From Clostridium chauvoei (GTDB lineage Bacteria > Bacillota > Clostridia > Clostridiales > Clostridiaceae), in assembly GCF_002327185.1 (NCBI RefSeq), contig NZ_CP018624.1, positions 1,612,001-1,676,000 on the forward strand: DNA of 64,000 nt, written 5' to 3'. Below the pieces are notes generated by a model. It worked only from the letters and a program-made list of their open reading frames with translations, was not told where the DNA came from and did not search any database. How positions within the stretch are numbered: position 1 is the first letter of the stretch; each line of letters begins with the position of its first letter. The translations under genes and the position numbers were made by a program. Of the stretch, positions 28,356 through 38,543 are shown piece after piece.

Positions 28356-29296
28356 TTACTTTAATTTTGCAACTATACAGTTCCATTCTCCATCCTTGTT
28401 TATTTCAAGAACTTCAAATCCTGTTTCTTCTAATTTTTAGTTACCATTTCAACTCTATCATGAATAATACCTGATGTTATGAAATATCCACCTTCTTTTA
28501 TTACTCTCTTAACATCTTCTGTTAATATACATATAATTTCAGCTATTATATTTGCTACTACGATATCAGCTTTTCCATCAATAACTTCAACTAAGTTTCC
28601 ATATAAAATTTCTATATTATCTAAATTATTAAAGTTAACATTTTCTTTTGCTGATTCTACTGCAACAGGATCTAAATCAACTCCAACTGCTAATTTAGCT
28701 CCTAACTTAGCAGCTGATATAGCTAATATTCCTGATCCACATCCAACATCAAATACTGTACTATCTTCTTTTACATATCTTTCTAAAGCTTGTATACACA
28801 TTCTAGTAGTTTCATGTGTTCCTGTACCAAAAGCCATTCCTGGATCAAGTTCTACTAATAACTCATCATTTTTTGTTTCATAATCTTCCCATGTTGGCTT
28901 TACAACTATCTTGCTTCCAACCTTAGTTGGCTTATAATATTTTTTCCAATTGTTTGCCCAGTCTTCTTCAAACATTTTTTCATTTTCAACTTTACCTTCG
29001 CCTACATCTATACCCATATCTTTAAGTTCTTTTATTTTTTCATTTATGTAAACTAAGATTTCTTCAATATTATCTTCCTCTGCAAAATAAGCTTTTACTA
29101 CAGCTACAGTACCTTTATGTTCTAATACATTAATATCTGCAAAATCCCATGTTAATGGTCCTTGTTCTCTTCCTAATATATCATTTGGATCTTCTATTGC
29201 AACTCCTTTACAATCTAATCCATAAAATATTCCTGAAATAGGTTCAAGAGCCTCACTTTTAGTTATTACTCTTACCTCTATCCATGTTCCTTCCAT
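28356..29296 (-). pseudogene. prmA: Ribosomal protein L11 methyltransferase with a C-terminal frameshift
   Basis: PrmA trimethylates ribosomal protein uL11. The SAM-binding motif [19 protein letters not shown] (about 178-196) and the VANIIAE post-motif (about 244-250) are intact. The frame stops early at 28430 after 288 residues (ending MVTKN). Immediately after an A5 run (28434-28438) the -1 frame continues as [20 protein letters not shown] and IVAKLK, stopping at 28356. One added A would give 313 residues, the normal family length. So a one-base deletion has removed the last C-terminal strand-helix-strand, or the base is a homopolymer sequencing error. SD AAAGGA precedes the ATG. Confidence 0.88.
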
Positions 29297-29407
29297 TTAA
29301 ATCAGTCCTTTCAAACATACTTTGACTAATTTATTATTTTACACTTATGTAGAGTATATGTCTAGTTTTAAACTTAAAGTTTATCCTATTCCCTAAAAAA
29401 ATAAATA

Positions 29408-29430
29408 GACTCTCTAAAATTAAGAGAGCC
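29408..29430 (-). terminator. Terminator after tpx
   Basis: An 8-bp stem (29408-29415 with 29423-29430, one G-T pair) is followed on the minus strand by TATTTATTTTTTT. Confidence 0.75.
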
Positions 29431-29447
29431 TATAATATAAATTCACA

Positions 29448-29945
29448 TTATTTAGCTAGATTTATAGCTTCTAACACTTTATCATAACTAGGTTCATTTG
29501 TTACTTCCTCTAAATATTCAACAAAGGTTACATTATTTTCTGAATCTACAACAAATGATGCTCTTGTTAATAATCCTAATTCTTTTATATATGTTCCTGT
29601 TGCCTCTCCGAAACTTTTATCTTTATAATCAGATACTGTTTTAACTTCTTCTACTCCAGCAGCGCCACACCATCTTGCTTGTGCAAATGGAAGATCCATA
29701 GAAACGGTATAACAAGTTACTCCTTGTAATTTCCCTATCTCTTCATTAAATTTTCTTACCTCCATATCACAAACTCCAGTATCGATAGATGGCACACTTA
29801 AAAATACTCTAACACCTTTTGTGTCTTTTAAAGTAACAGGTTTTAAATCATTTCCTACTACTACAAAATCTCTAATTTTCTCTCCAACCTTCACTGTGTT
29901 TCCTTGTAGTGTTAATACTTCACCTTGAAATTTTACGTTTTTCAT
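29448..29945 (-). CDS. tpx: Thiol peroxidase (atypical 2-Cys peroxiredoxin Tpx)
   Basis: Reduces hydrogen and alkyl peroxides using thioredoxin. At 165 residues it is of family length. The peroxidatic Cys is Cys59 in SIDTGVCDMEVRKFN (usually TPVC, here TGVC) and the resolving Cys is Cys93 in LPFAQARWC. The gene has its own SD and terminator and is probably monocistronic. It stands between prmA and the sirohaem reductase gene, an insertion relative to the usual dnaJ-prmA adjacency. Confidence 0.95.
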   Translation of the reverse strand: MKNVKFQGEVLTLQGNTVKVGEKIRDFVVVGNDLKPVTLKDTKGVRVFLSVPSIDTGVCDMEVRKFNEEIGKLQGVTCYTVSMDLPFAQARWCGAAGVEEVKTVSDYKDKSFGEATGTYIKELGLLTRASFVVDSENNVTFVEYLEEVTNEPSYDKVLEAINLAK

Positions 29946-30131
29946 AAATATATTTCTCCCTTCACGTTTAGTTATAAATATTATTATTTTCCCTAAACTT
30001 ATTTGTTATTATACTTATATTTTAATAAATAATTTTTATTTGTAAATATATATTATTAATTTCGATTTATATTTTTTATTCATACTCCTTATTAATAAAA
30101 TTTCAATTGATAATACTATAAATAAAAATAA

Positions 30132-30159
30132 CCTATTACTCAACATTAAAAGTAATAGG
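30132..30159 (-). terminator. Terminator after the sirohaem reductase gene
   Basis: A 9-bp inverted repeat (30132-30140 with 30151-30159) plus an A/T extension, with a U-rich tract (TTATTTTTATT) on the minus strand. Confidence 0.75.
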
Positions 30160-30170
30160 CTATTTTAAAA

Positions 30171-31724
30171 TTAAACTAAATATTTATTTACTAAACTTTC
30201 GAATTCATCTTTTTTAACTTTTATATACTCATCGTATCTTAATTCGCATTTGTCTATACTAACTGCAAGTTCATATAAAAATTCTGGTATCTTACTTGCT
30301 AACATATCTCCATAACAATCACCAAGTTTAGTTTTATTAGCTGCAAAAGATCCATCTACATATAATGAGAAACACTCTTGTACTTCATCATTAACCCTCT
30401 TCTTTTTACCTGTAAACCCTATTGGTCCAACTTGATGAACTCCACAAGAATTTCCACATCCTGAAATATATATTCTTGGTAATACATCCTTTGTAAATTT
30501 CTTTTCTTTAAAGTAATCCAATATAGCATTTAAAGTTCCTTGACTATTGCATAATCCTACCTGACAAGTTGGAACACCTATACATGATACACTTTGTTCA
30601 AATACAGTTTTCCCACCCATATCTTCAGTTATTTCTAATAATTCCTTTGCCTCTTCACCATTTAGATTTCTAAAATAAATGCCTTCTGTCATTGCTAATC
30701 TAATTTCTATATTATCCATTTTTTCTAAAGTCTCTAAAATAACCTTTAAATCCTTTGTTTCTAATTGGCCTCCAACTGGATGTAAATAAACACTATATAA
30801 ACCTTCTTGTTTTTGACTAAATAATCTTGGAGATTTAACCTCTACCTTTATTCCTTTTTTATTATATTCTTTAGTTTCTATATTTTCTAACTCTAATCCA
30901 CCACGAGCCTTTGCTTCATCAACATATTTTTTATAGCAAGCTAAGAATTCTTCTTCTCCCATTCTGTCTAAAATATATCTTATACGAGCCTTATTTCTAT
31001 TTTCATAATTACCCTCTGCCATGAATAAATTCACCATAGCCTCTACATAATATAATACATCTTTTGGCTCTATAAGTTCTTTATATTTAACAGCTATCTT
31101 AGGATTTTGACCTAGTCCACCACCTAGGTACACTTGAAAACATTCTTCCCCATCCTTATTAATAGCTAAAAACCCTAAATCTTGAACAGTACAATGTGCT
31201 CCATCTGCATTGCTACTTGAAAAAGATACTTTTAGTTTTCTTGGTAATTTATATGTATATATTCTTTCTAAGAAATAATTACCTACAGCTAAAGCATATG
31301 GTGTAACATCAAATGCTTCATCAGTATTTACTCCTGATAAAGGTGATATAGCTACATTTCTTGGGAAATTACCTCCTGAACCTCTAGTGTATATATCATT
31401 ATCTAATGCTTCTTTCATTAAATCACAAACTTCATCTATAGATAAGCCATGGAATTGGATTGCTTGACGAGTTGTAAAATGTATTCTTTCCATTCCATAT
31501 TTTTTAGCAAATCCATAAACAATTTTCATTTCTTCTAAATCTGTTATACCTGAAGGAATTCTAAGTCTAATCATAAACTCTTTTCCTCCACGATGAGCAT
31601 AAACTCCAAATCCACCTGAAGCATGTTTGAATTGCATTACATTTAATTCTCCATTTAAGAATTTATGCCCTTTTTCTCTAAAATCCTCAATTTCACTATA
31701 TAGTACGTCTTTTAATTTAGTCAT
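30171..31724 (-). CDS. Sirohaem and 4Fe-4S nitrite/sulfite reductase
   Basis: A 517-residue single-subunit member of the ferredoxin-type nitrite/sulfite reductase family. Two parvulin-like ferrodoxin half domains and two catalytic half domains are expected from its length. The 4Fe-4S/sirohaem Cys pattern is visible as CIGVPTCQVGLCNSQG followed about 35 residues later by ISGCGNSCGVHQVGP. N-terminal HFTTRQAIQFHG is the sirohaem anion-binding Arg region. The substrate (nitrite or sulfite) cannot be told from sequence alone. SD GAGGTGA. It lies between tpx and dnaJ in the same direction, with a terminator on either side, so it is its own unit. Confidence 0.88.
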   Translation of the reverse strand: MTKLKDVLYSEIEDFREKGHKFLNGELNVMQFKHASGGFGVYAHRGGKEFMIRLRIPSGITDLEEMKIVYGFAKKYGMERIHFTTRQAIQFHGLSIDEVCDLMKEALDNDIYTRGSGGNFPRNVAISPLSGVNTDEAFDVTPYALAVGNYFLERIYTYKLPRKLKVSFSSSNADGAHCTVQDLGFLAINKDGEECFQVYLGGGLGQNPKIAVKYKELIEPKDVLYYVEAMVNLFMAEGNYENRNKARIRYILDRMGEEEFLACYKKYVDEAKARGGLELENIETKEYNKKGIKVEVKSPRLFSQKQEGLYSVYLHPVGGQLETKDLKVILETLEKMDNIEIRLAMTEGIYFRNLNGEEAKELLEITEDMGGKTVFEQSVSCIGVPTCQVGLCNSQGTLNAILDYFKEKKFTKDVLPRIYISGCGNSCGVHQVGPIGFTGKKKRVNDEVQECFSLYVDGSFAANKTKLGDCYGDMLASKIPEFLYELAVSIDKCELRYDEYIKVKKDEFESLVNKYLV

Positions 31725-31841
31725 ATTATCACCTCAAAGATTTTTCTCTTTCTTCATAGTTTACATTATATCACTAAAAATAATTCATACTTATTGGATA
31801 TTTTTATGGTATATATTATTAAATACCTATATATGTATAAT

Positions 31842-31878
31842 GAAAAGAGACTCTAACTTACGTTAGAATCTCCTTTTA
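31842..31878 (-). terminator. Terminator after dnaJ
   Basis: A long imperfect stem (AAAAGGAGATTCTAACG paired with GTTAGAGTCTCTTTT, minus strand) directly follows the dnaJ stop and ends the heat-shock operon. Confidence 0.75.
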
Positions 31879-33012
31879 TTACTTCTTTCCAAACAAATCT
31901 TTCAAACCTTTTTTATGTGTTATTACTTCTTCAGTACTTTCTCCTGAAGCTTCCATAAACATCTTTAAAGCTTCTCTTTGTTTTTCATTTAAAGATTTAG
32001 GAATATCAACTATTACTTTAACATATTGATCTCCTCTACCTGAAGAGTTAACTCTTGGAACACCTTTTCCTTTTAATCTAAATAATGTTCCTGATTGTGT
32101 ACCTTGTGGTATTGTATATTTAACATCCCCATCTACTGTTCCTACTGTTATTTCAGTTCCTAATGCTGCTTTTGCCATTGAAATATGAACATCTACATAA
32201 ATGTCATTGCCTTTTCTTATGAACTTCTTTGATGGTGTAACGTTTATTCTAATATATAAATCTCCTGGAGGTCCATCATTAGTTCCATGTTCGCCTTGTC
32301 CTCTTAGTGGCATTACATTTCCAGTATCAACTCCTGCTGGAATATTAACAGTAATTTTTCTGTTTTTTCTAACCTGACCTTTTCCACTACATTTTGGACA
32401 CGCTTCTTCTATAATCTTACCTTTTCCACCACATCTATCACAAGTTGATGTACTTACAAAACTACCTAATGGAGTTTGTCTTTGTACTCTTACTTGCCCT
32501 GTTCCATTACATGTTGGACATGTTTTAGCTGTAGTTCCAGGTTTTGCTCCAGTACCTCTACATGAATCACAGTTTTCACTTCTATTAATTGATATTTCTT
32601 TTTGCACTCCAAAAACTGCTTCTTCAAAAGTTAACGTTAGTGTATATTCAATATCTGCACCTCTTTGAGGTCCATTCCTTCTTCTTCCGCCGCCACCGCC
32701 GCCGAAGAAACTATCAAATATATCTCCAAAGCCTCCCATATCTGAGAAATCAAAGCCACCAAATCCACCTGCACCAAATCCACTTCCATCAAAATCAGCA
32801 GTACCAAATTGGTCATATCTAGCCTTTTTTTCTGGATCTGAAAGCACTTGATAAGCTTCATTTATTTCTTTAAACTTATCTTCTGCTTCTTTATTTCCTT
32901 GATTTTTATCAGGATGATATTTTATAGCTAGCTTTCTAAAGGCTCTTTTTATTTCATCATCTGAAGCCCCTTTTTCTAGTCCAAGTGCTTCATAATAGTC
33001 TTTACTTGCCAT
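31879..33012 (-). CDS. dnaJ: Chaperone protein DnaJ
   Basis: Type I Hsp40 co-chaperone that stimulates DnaK ATPase. The J domain (about 1-70) has the HPD motif in [11 protein letters not shown] Gly/Phe-rich linker (about 75-115) follows, then four zinc-finger repeats [24 protein letters not shown] and CPKCSGKG, and C-terminal substrate-binding beta domains. Length 377 is normal. A terminator-like hairpin lies between dnaK and dnaJ, so dnaJ levels may depend on partial readthrough. Confidence 0.98.
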   Translation of the reverse strand: MASKDYYEALGLEKGASDDEIKRAFRKLAIKYHPDKNQGNKEAEDKFKEINEAYQVLSDPEKKARYDQFGTADFDGSGFGAGGFGGFDFSDMGGFGDIFDSFFGGGGGGRRRNGPQRGADIEYTLTLTFEEAVFGVQKEISINRSENCDSCRGTGAKPGTTAKTCPTCNGTGQVRVQRQTPLGSFVSTSTCDRCGGKGKIIEEACPKCSGKGQVRKNRKITVNIPAGVDTGNVMPLRGQGEHGTNDGPPGDLYIRINVTPSKKFIRKGNDIYVDVHISMAKAALGTEITVGTVDGDVKYTIPQGTQSGTLFRLKGKGVPRVNSSGRGDQYVKVIVDIPKSLNEKQREALKMFMEASGESTEEVITHKKGLKDLFGKK

Positions 33013-33044
33013 CTATTTCTTCACCACCATTTTTACTTTATAAA

Positions 33045-33069
33045 AGGGAAGACGGCTTTTGTCTTCCCT
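33045..33069 (-). terminator. Hairpin between dnaK and dnaJ
   Basis: A perfect 9-bp stem (33045-33053 with 33061-33069) followed by TTTTATAAAG on the minus strand. It probably attenuates readthrough into dnaJ. Confidence 0.65.
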
Positions 33070-33103
33070 CATACATTATAACTACTACACTTTATTGTTA
33101 CAA

Positions 33104-34957
33104 CTATTTATCTTCTTTTACTTCAAAATCTGCATCTACTACATTATCATCATGAGCTGCTCCTTGATTAGCTCCACCCATGTTGTTTGGATCAAAACCT
33201 GCACCAGCTTCACCATTTGCATTTGCATCTGCATAAACCTTTGATGATATTGCATAGAATTCTTGAGTTAATTCATCCATAGTCTTCTTAATAGCTTCTA
33301 CATCTTCGCCATCTTTAATTTTGTTTAATTCTTCTAATTTAGCTTCTACCTTAGCTTTATCTTCTGCTGAAACTTTATCTCCAAGTTCTTCTAATGTCTT
33401 TTGAGTTTGGTATGATACTTGGTCTGCATTGTTCTTAACTTCTATTTTTTCTTTTCTCTTCTTATCTTCTTCTGCAAATCTTTCTGCTTCTTTTACTGCT
33501 GCATCTACTTCGTCATCTGTTAAGTTTGTTGATGCAGTTATTGTTATATTAGCTTCTTTGTTAGTTGCTTTATCAACAGCTGATACTTTAACTAAACCAT
33601 TTGCATCTATATCAAAAGTAACTTCGATTTGTGGAATTCCTCTTGGTGCTGGAGCAATACCTGATAAAGTAAATCTACCTAAAGTCTTGTTGTCAGCTGC
33701 CATTTGTCTTTCACCTTGAACTACGTGTATTTCAACTGATGTTTGACCATCTGCTGCTGTTGAGAATGTTTGACTCTTCTTAGTAGGAATTGTAGTATTT
33801 CTTTCTATAAGTGCAGTTGCAACTCCACCTAAAGTTTCAATTCCAAGTGTTAATGGTGTAACATCTAATAGTAATACGTCTTTAACTTCTCCTGTTAATA
33901 CACCTGCTTGAATAGCTGCACCTACTGCAACACATTCATCTGGATTAACTCCCTTTGATGGTTCTTTTCCTGTAAAGTTCTTAACAGCTTCTTGAACTGC
34001 TGGAATTCTTGTTGATCCACCAACTAATATTACCTTATCTATATCACTTAATGAAAGGTTAGCATCTGCTAAAGCTTTCTTCATTGGCTCAATTGATCTT
34101 TGAACTAAATCATGAGTTATTTCGTTGAATTTAGCTCTAGTTAGGTTCATATCAATATGCTTTGGACCTGTTGCATCAGCTGTAATAAATGGTAAGTTTA
34201 TGTTAGTTTGCATTGATGATGATAATTCAATCTTAGCTTTTTCAGCTGCTTCTTTTAATCTTTGAAGTGCCATTTTATCATTTCTTAAATCTACACCATT
34301 TTCTGCTTTAAATGTTTCAGCAATGTAGTTCATGATTTTTTCATCAAAATCATCTCCACCTAACTTAGTATCTCCGTTTGTTGATAATACTTCGAATACT
34401 CCATCTCCAAGTTCAAGGATTGATACATCGAAAGTACCACCACCTAAGTCATAAACAAAGATTTTTTGGTTTGTATCCATTTTATCTAAACCATAAGCTA
34501 AAGCTGCTGCTGTTGGTTCATTTATTATTCTTAAAACTTCTAATCCTGCTATTTTACCAGCATCCTTAGTCGCTTGTCTTTCTGAATCATTAAAATATGC
34601 TGGAACTGTTATAACAGCTTGTGTTACTGGTTCACCTAAATAGCTTTCAGCATCTGCTTTTATTTTTTGAAGTACCATTGCTGATATTTCTTGTGGTGAA
34701 TGGTCTTTTCCATCTATAGTAACTTTATAGTTAGTTCCCATATGTCTCTTTATTGATATTATTGTTTTATCTGGATTTGTAATCGCTTGTCTTTTAGCAA
34801 CTTGACCTACTAGTCTTTCGCCATTTGCTTGAAATGAAACTACTGATGGAGTAGTTCTTGCTCCTTCTGAATTGCTGATTACTACTGGTTCTCCACCTTC
34901 CATAACTGCTACACATGAATTAGTTGTTCCTAAATCAATTCCTATAATTTTTCCCAT
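33104..34957 (-). CDS. dnaK: Chaperone protein DnaK (Hsp70)
   Basis: ATP-dependent Hsp70 chaperone. The N-terminal ATPase domain begins [17 protein letters not shown] and contains [15 protein letters not shown] and the [14 protein letters not shown] motif. The inter-domain linker is [16 protein letters not shown]. The substrate-binding domain and helical lid follow, and the C terminus ends in an acidic tail ([10 protein letters not shown]) typical of DnaK. At 617 residues it is the shorter Gram-positive form. SD AGGAGG. It is the third gene of hrcA-grpE-dnaK-dnaJ. Confidence 0.98.
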   Translation of the reverse strand: MGKIIGIDLGTTNSCVAVMEGGEPVVISNSEGARTTPSVVSFQANGERLVGQVAKRQAITNPDKTIISIKRHMGTNYKVTIDGKDHSPQEISAMVLQKIKADAESYLGEPVTQAVITVPAYFNDSERQATKDAGKIAGLEVLRIINEPTAAALAYGLDKMDTNQKIFVYDLGGGTFDVSILELGDGVFEVLSTNGDTKLGGDDFDEKIMNYIAETFKAENGVDLRNDKMALQRLKEAAEKAKIELSSSMQTNINLPFITADATGPKHIDMNLTRAKFNEITHDLVQRSIEPMKKALADANLSLSDIDKVILVGGSTRIPAVQEAVKNFTGKEPSKGVNPDECVAVGAAIQAGVLTGEVKDVLLLDVTPLTLGIETLGGVATALIERNTTIPTKKSQTFSTAADGQTSVEIHVVQGERQMAADNKTLGRFTLSGIAPAPRGIPQIEVTFDIDANGLVKVSAVDKATNKEANITITASTNLTDDEVDAAVKEAERFAEEDKKRKEKIEVKNNADQVSYQTQKTLEELGDKVSAEDKAKVEAKLEELNKIKDGEDVEAIKKTMDELTQEFYAISSKVYADANANGEAGAGFDPNNMGGANQGAAHDDNVVDADFEVKEDK

Positions 34958-35009
34958 AATCTATTCCTCCTAAACTTTTTCAATTAATTCTTTTTTAAAT
35001 TTATTATTA

Positions 35010-35615
35010 CTAGTTGGCTACTTTAACCATTGTATATCTTATAACCTTATCTCCTCTTTTGTATCCCTTTTGGAATACTTCTGCTATTGAATTTGCATTA
35101 AAGTTTTCATCTTGTACATGCATTACAGCCTGATGAAGATTTGGATCAAATTCTCCTGTGGCATCAATTTCTTCAACCCCAAGTTTTTCGAAAGATCCTG
35201 AAACTCCTTTGATTGTCATTTCAATTCCTTTCTTAACATCATCTATACTTCCTTCTGCAAGAAGTGCTCTTTCAAGGTTATCTAAAACAGGTAACATTTC
35301 TTTTAATACGTCTGTACAAGCATCTGTATATATACCTTCTTTTTCTTTAGCTGTTCTTTTTCTGAAATTTTCATATTCAGCTGACATTCTTAGCAATCTA
35401 TCTTTTAAAGCTTCTACTTCATTACTTAATTTCTTATTTTCTTCTTTTAATTTTTTAGTTGTTTTTAACGGATTCCACCCGTCTTTACTTTCTTCTTTAA
35501 CTTCTTCTGCTTCTTGTGATACTTCTTCATCACAAGTATCCATATCTTCTTCTACTTCAACATTAGCAGTTTCACCCTTAATTTCTTCCTCTTTAAACTC
35601 TTTGTTATCTTCCAT
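35010..35615 (-). CDS. grpE: Nucleotide exchange factor GrpE
   Basis: Releases ADP from DnaK. The first about 55 residues are highly acidic and disordered-looking, then a long coiled coil (LKEENKKLSNEVEALKDRLL, about 56-75) and the conserved EYENFRKRTAKEKE. The C-terminal beta-wing ends in EVFQKGYKRGDKVIRYTMVKVA, the family signature. Length 201. It begins 20 nt after hrcA within the heat-shock operon. Confidence 0.97.
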   Translation of the reverse strand: MEDNKEFKEEEIKGETANVEVEEDMDTCDEEVSQEAEEVKEESKDGWNPLKTTKKLKEENKKLSNEVEALKDRLLRMSAEYENFRKRTAKEKEGIYTDACTDVLKEMLPVLDNLERALLAEGSIDDVKKGIEMTIKGVSGSFEKLGVEEIDATGEFDPNLHQAVMHVQDENFNANSIAEVFQKGYKRGDKVIRYTMVKVAN

Positions 35616-35635
35616 AACAACACCTCGTCTCTATT

Positions 35636-36667
35636 TTATTCAATACTTTGATTTCTAAGGCTTCTATTTAACTCTTTCATAACTTGCCCCATTATAGCAA
35701 TAACTTTAGAATAATTTATTCTTCTTGGGCCAATTAATCCTATAGTTCCTATTGGTCTTCCATCTAAAGAGTATTCAGCTGAAATTACAGAGCACTCTTT
35801 TGCTTCAGGAAAATAATTTTCTTCTCCAATTTTTATAGATATATCTCCAGGAGACTCCAAAAGTTCTATTACACAATCCTTGTCATTTATTAAAGATAGG
35901 ATTTCTTTTGCCTTTTCAATATCGTTATACTCTGGATAATTAAATATATTTGTTGCACCTTCTACTAAAATGTCTGAATGTTTTACTTCCTTAAGTGTTT
36001 CATAAAGTGCTGGTAAAATTGCATTAAATAATTCGTCATATCCTTCTAGTTCATTTTTCAAATTACTTATTACTTCAAGATTTATCTCTTCAATAGTTAA
36101 ATTTCTAAGTCTTAAATTTAAGATTTCATTTATTCTTTGAAGAGTTTCTCTTCCTGGCATTTCTCTAACTCTTATTCTATGATTTTTTATAACTCCACTA
36201 TCTGCAACTATTACTGAAACTAAGTTATGGTTATCTATCATCAATAACTGAATAGATTTTATATAACTCCTTTTAACAGATGGAGTTTCTACTATACAAG
36301 TTAGATTTGTAAGCTCTGAAAGTAATGTGCATGCCTGTTTTACAATTTTATCAACTTCATACATTGCAGAATTAATAATATATTCTTTGATTTTAAGTTC
36401 TTCTTCTTTACTTAAACTCTCAGCATTCATTAATTTATCTACATATAGTCTATACCCCTTATTAGAAGGTATCCTCCCTGATGATGTATGAGGTTGCTCT
36501 AAGTAACCCATCTCTTCTAAATCTGCCATTTCATTTCTTATGGTTGCTGAACCAACTCCTAGGTCATATCTTTTTGCTATTGTTCTTGAACCAACAGGTT
36601 CTCCTGTAATTATATAATCATTAATGATAGCCTGAAGTATTTTTATTTTTCTTTCATCAATAGCCAT
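35636..36667 (-). CDS. hrcA: Heat-inducible transcription repressor HrcA
   Basis: Repressor of class I heat-shock genes, binding CIRCE and needing GroEL for activity. The N-terminal winged helix is followed by the [28 protein letters not shown] region (first 20: [20 protein letters not shown]), the most conserved stretch. A GAF-like central region and dimerisation domain follow. I choose the ATG at 36667 (343 aa, [11 protein letters not shown]) with SD AGAGGTGA; the upstream in-frame ATG at 36691 lies inside the CIRCE element. It is the first gene of the operon. Confidence 0.97.
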   Translation of the reverse strand: MAIDERKIKILQAIINDYIITGEPVGSRTIAKRYDLGVGSATIRNEMADLEEMGYLEQPHTSSGRIPSNKGYRLYVDKLMNAESLSKEEELKIKEYIINSAMYEVDKIVKQACTLLSELTNLTCIVETPSVKRSYIKSIQLLMIDNHNLVSVIVADSGVIKNHRIRVREMPGRETLQRINEILNLRLRNLTIEEINLEVISNLKNELEGYDELFNAILPALYETLKEVKHSDILVEGATNIFNYPEYNDIEKAKEILSLINDKDCVIELLESPGDISIKIGEENYFPEAKECSVISAEYSLDGRPIGTIGLIGPRRINYSKVIAIMGQVMKELNRSLRNQSIE

Positions 36668-36684
36668 GACATCACCTCTACCTG

Positions 36685-36711
36685 TTAGCACTCATTTAAG
36701 TCGAGTGCTAA
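36685..36711 (-). promoter_or_regulatory. CIRCE operator (HrcA-binding site)
   Basis: A perfect CIRCE: TTAGCACTC at 36685-36693, nine-base spacer, GAGTGCTAA at 36703-36711. It lies 18 bp upstream of the hrcA start, so HrcA autoregulates the hrcA-grpE-dnaK-dnaJ operon. Confidence 0.97.
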
Positions 36712-36858
36712 TGACTACAATATCAATATATTCCTTATAGTTTTTTTTGTCAATCTAATAAATATTTAAAATAAATATTATATTGCTAATATAATAAATT
36801 AATTGTATTTTTCTCTTTTTTTCTAACTATCTCTATCATTATCTATTAAGTTTGATTT

Positions 36859-37992
36859 TTACTTACTATCTAATATAAAATCACTCATTACAATATTAGA
36901 TAATTCAATCCCCTTAGAGGTTAACCTTAGTTTTTTATTATCCTCTTCTAATAATCCAGCTTTTATATTTTTCGCTATTATTTCTTTATATATACTGTTA
37001 ACATCTCTTCCAAATCTAACTTTAAATTCCTCTTTACTTATTCCATCTATTAATCTAACTCCCATAAACATAAACTCTTCAATATTGTCCTCTATGGAGT
37101 TTTTTATTTTTTCGTCTATAACATCTTCATTTAATTTAATTCGTCTAACATATTCTTTTACATTATCTAAATTTTTAAATCTATACCCATCTACAAAGGA
37201 GCTTGCAGATGCACCTAACCCTAAATAAGGCTTACATTCCCAATATATTTTATTATGTAAACATTCACAACCTTCTTTTGAATAATTAGAGATTTCATAT
37301 TGATGATATCCGTGAACACTTAAAATATCTTTTGTTATAGCATACATTTCTCGTTCTTCTTCTTCTGAAGGTAGCCTTAATTTATTGTTGTTATACATAT
37401 TATAAAAACAAGTTCCTTCTTCTATTATTAAACTATAGGCTGAAATATGATCTGGTTTAAGTTTCACTATTGTCTCTAAAGTCTCTATCCAATCTTCTAA
37501 TTTTTGATTTGGAAGCCCAAACATCAAATCAACATTTATATTATTAAATCCAATTTTTCTAGCTAAATTGAAATTTTCTACAAATTCATCAAAGGTATGA
37601 ATTCTTCCTAAAGTTTTTAATAAAGAATCTTGTCTTGCTTGTAAACCCATACTAATTCTATTAACTCCACCTAAAAGCATAGTTTTAAGCTTTTCTTCCT
37701 CTAAGGCTCCTGGATTACACTCCATTGAAAATTCTATATCTTTTGCCTTATTAAGCTTATTAATAGAATCTAATACTCTTTTTATTTGACTTTCACTTAA
37801 ATATGATGGAGTTCCTCCACCTATAAATATACTCTTAATTAAATAACCTTTTCCTTTTTCCTCAATTTCCTTACTTAAAGCATCTACATAATCATCCATT
37901 AGCATTTCTAAAGATGCGTAAGAAGGAAAATCGCAATACAAACACTTTTGTTTACAAAAAGGAATATGTACATATAATGATATCTCTTTCAT
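36859..37992 (-). CDS. hemW: Radical SAM haem chaperone HemW
   Basis: A radical-SAM protein formerly annotated as oxygen-independent coproporphyrinogen oxidase (HemN-like). The cluster motif is PFCKQKCLYCDFPS (about 11-24; Cys spacing C-x3-C-x2-C). It lacks the extra Cys N-terminal to this that marks true HemN, which fits HemW, a haem-trafficking protein. The GGGTPSYL motif (about 57-64) is the SAM-binding GGxP region. At 377 residues it is of normal length. It lies between lepA and hrcA as in Bacillus. Confidence 0.93.
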   Translation of the reverse strand: MKEISLYVHIPFCKQKCLYCDFPSYASLEMLMDDYVDALSKEIEEKGKGYLIKSIFIGGGTPSYLSESQIKRVLDSINKLNKAKDIEFSMECNPGALEEEKLKTMLLGGVNRISMGLQARQDSLLKTLGRIHTFDEFVENFNLARKIGFNNINVDLMFGLPNQKLEDWIETLETIVKLKPDHISAYSLIIEEGTCFYNMYNNNKLRLPSEEEEREMYAITKDILSVHGYHQYEISNYSKEGCECLHNKIYWECKPYLGLGASASSFVDGYRFKNLDNVKEYVRRIKLNEDVIDEKIKNSIEDNIEEFMFMGVRLIDGISKEEFKVRFGRDVNSIYKEIIAKNIKAGLLEEDNKKLRLTSKGIELSNIVMSDFILDSK

Positions 37993-38062
37993 TTATCTCA
38001 CTCTCTTTCTATTTAGCTTAATTATAATATTATAATATAATACTTATAATTATTTAGCTAAT

Positions 38063-38094
38063 AAAAAGAACTCTTTACTTAAAGAATTCTTTTT
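38063..38094 (-). terminator. Terminator after the 89-residue orphan gene
   Basis: A long near-perfect stem (38063-38077 with 38080-38094, one mismatch) with A- and T-rich flanks, directly downstream of the minus-strand gene ending at 38113. Confidence 0.7.
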
Positions 38095-38112
38095 ATTAGT
38101 ATTCACATATTT

Positions 38113-38382
38113 TTATATCTCTATTAAGTCTATATTAATTGCATTATGAAAAATTAAATCTCTTTGAATTCTATCTATTTTAGAATTTATTATTAACCCC
38201 TCTAATTTTATTGTAATGTTAGTCTTTAATCCATGTCTTGATAAGTAAGTATTTAATTTATGCCCTAAAATGGATATTGGAAGTATTTCTCCATTTTTTC
38301 TTCTCAATGTTCCTGTAGAGTAACCTAGGTTTCTTATAACCTTTCCCTTAACTTTAACATCCCTTAAATTTGCTTCTAACAT
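38113..38382 (-). CDS. Uncharacterised 89-residue protein
   Basis: I do not recognise this gene. It encodes 89 residues without a signal peptide or TM segment, basic in the middle (TLRRKNGE, LSRHGLKTN) and ending in alternating hydrophobic residues, which suggests a small mostly beta-strand protein. A strong SD (AAAGGTGGGG) and a terminator directly after it support it as a real gene. It is divergent from the patatin gene, with 161 bp between them, and is not present at this position in the Bacillus backbone. Confidence 0.65.
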   Translation of the reverse strand: MLEANLRDVKVKGKVIRNLGYSTGTLRRKNGEILPISILGHKLNTYLSRHGLKTNITIKLEGLIINSKIDRIQRDLIFHNAINIDLIEI

Positions 38383-38543
38383 AACATCCCCACCTTTTAA
38401 TATTTATATAGTCATAATAAATATATTGGTTAATGCTATAAATAATTACAAATTTATATCTATATTATTTTAAAATATTCAATAACACTACTTTTATTTT
38501 TGAATACTGTAATTATAGAACAATTTAAAAGGAGCTTATAAAA

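Noticed and set aside
32637-32861. Overlapping frames in the dnaJ Gly/Phe region
   Set aside because: They come from the GGN-repeat composition of the DnaJ linker in another frame. The GGC/GGN run is a coding feature and not a DNA repeat element.
35158-35658. A 166-codon open frame on the plus strand opposite grpE and the end of hrcA
   Set aside because: It is the mirror of the acidic, Glu/Lys-rich grpE gene, gives a Ser/Leu-rich protein with no family features and has no SD. Similar antisense frames opposite prmA (28479-28883), the ATPase-like gene (48866-49663), yqfO, ppdK and galT were dismissed for the same reason.
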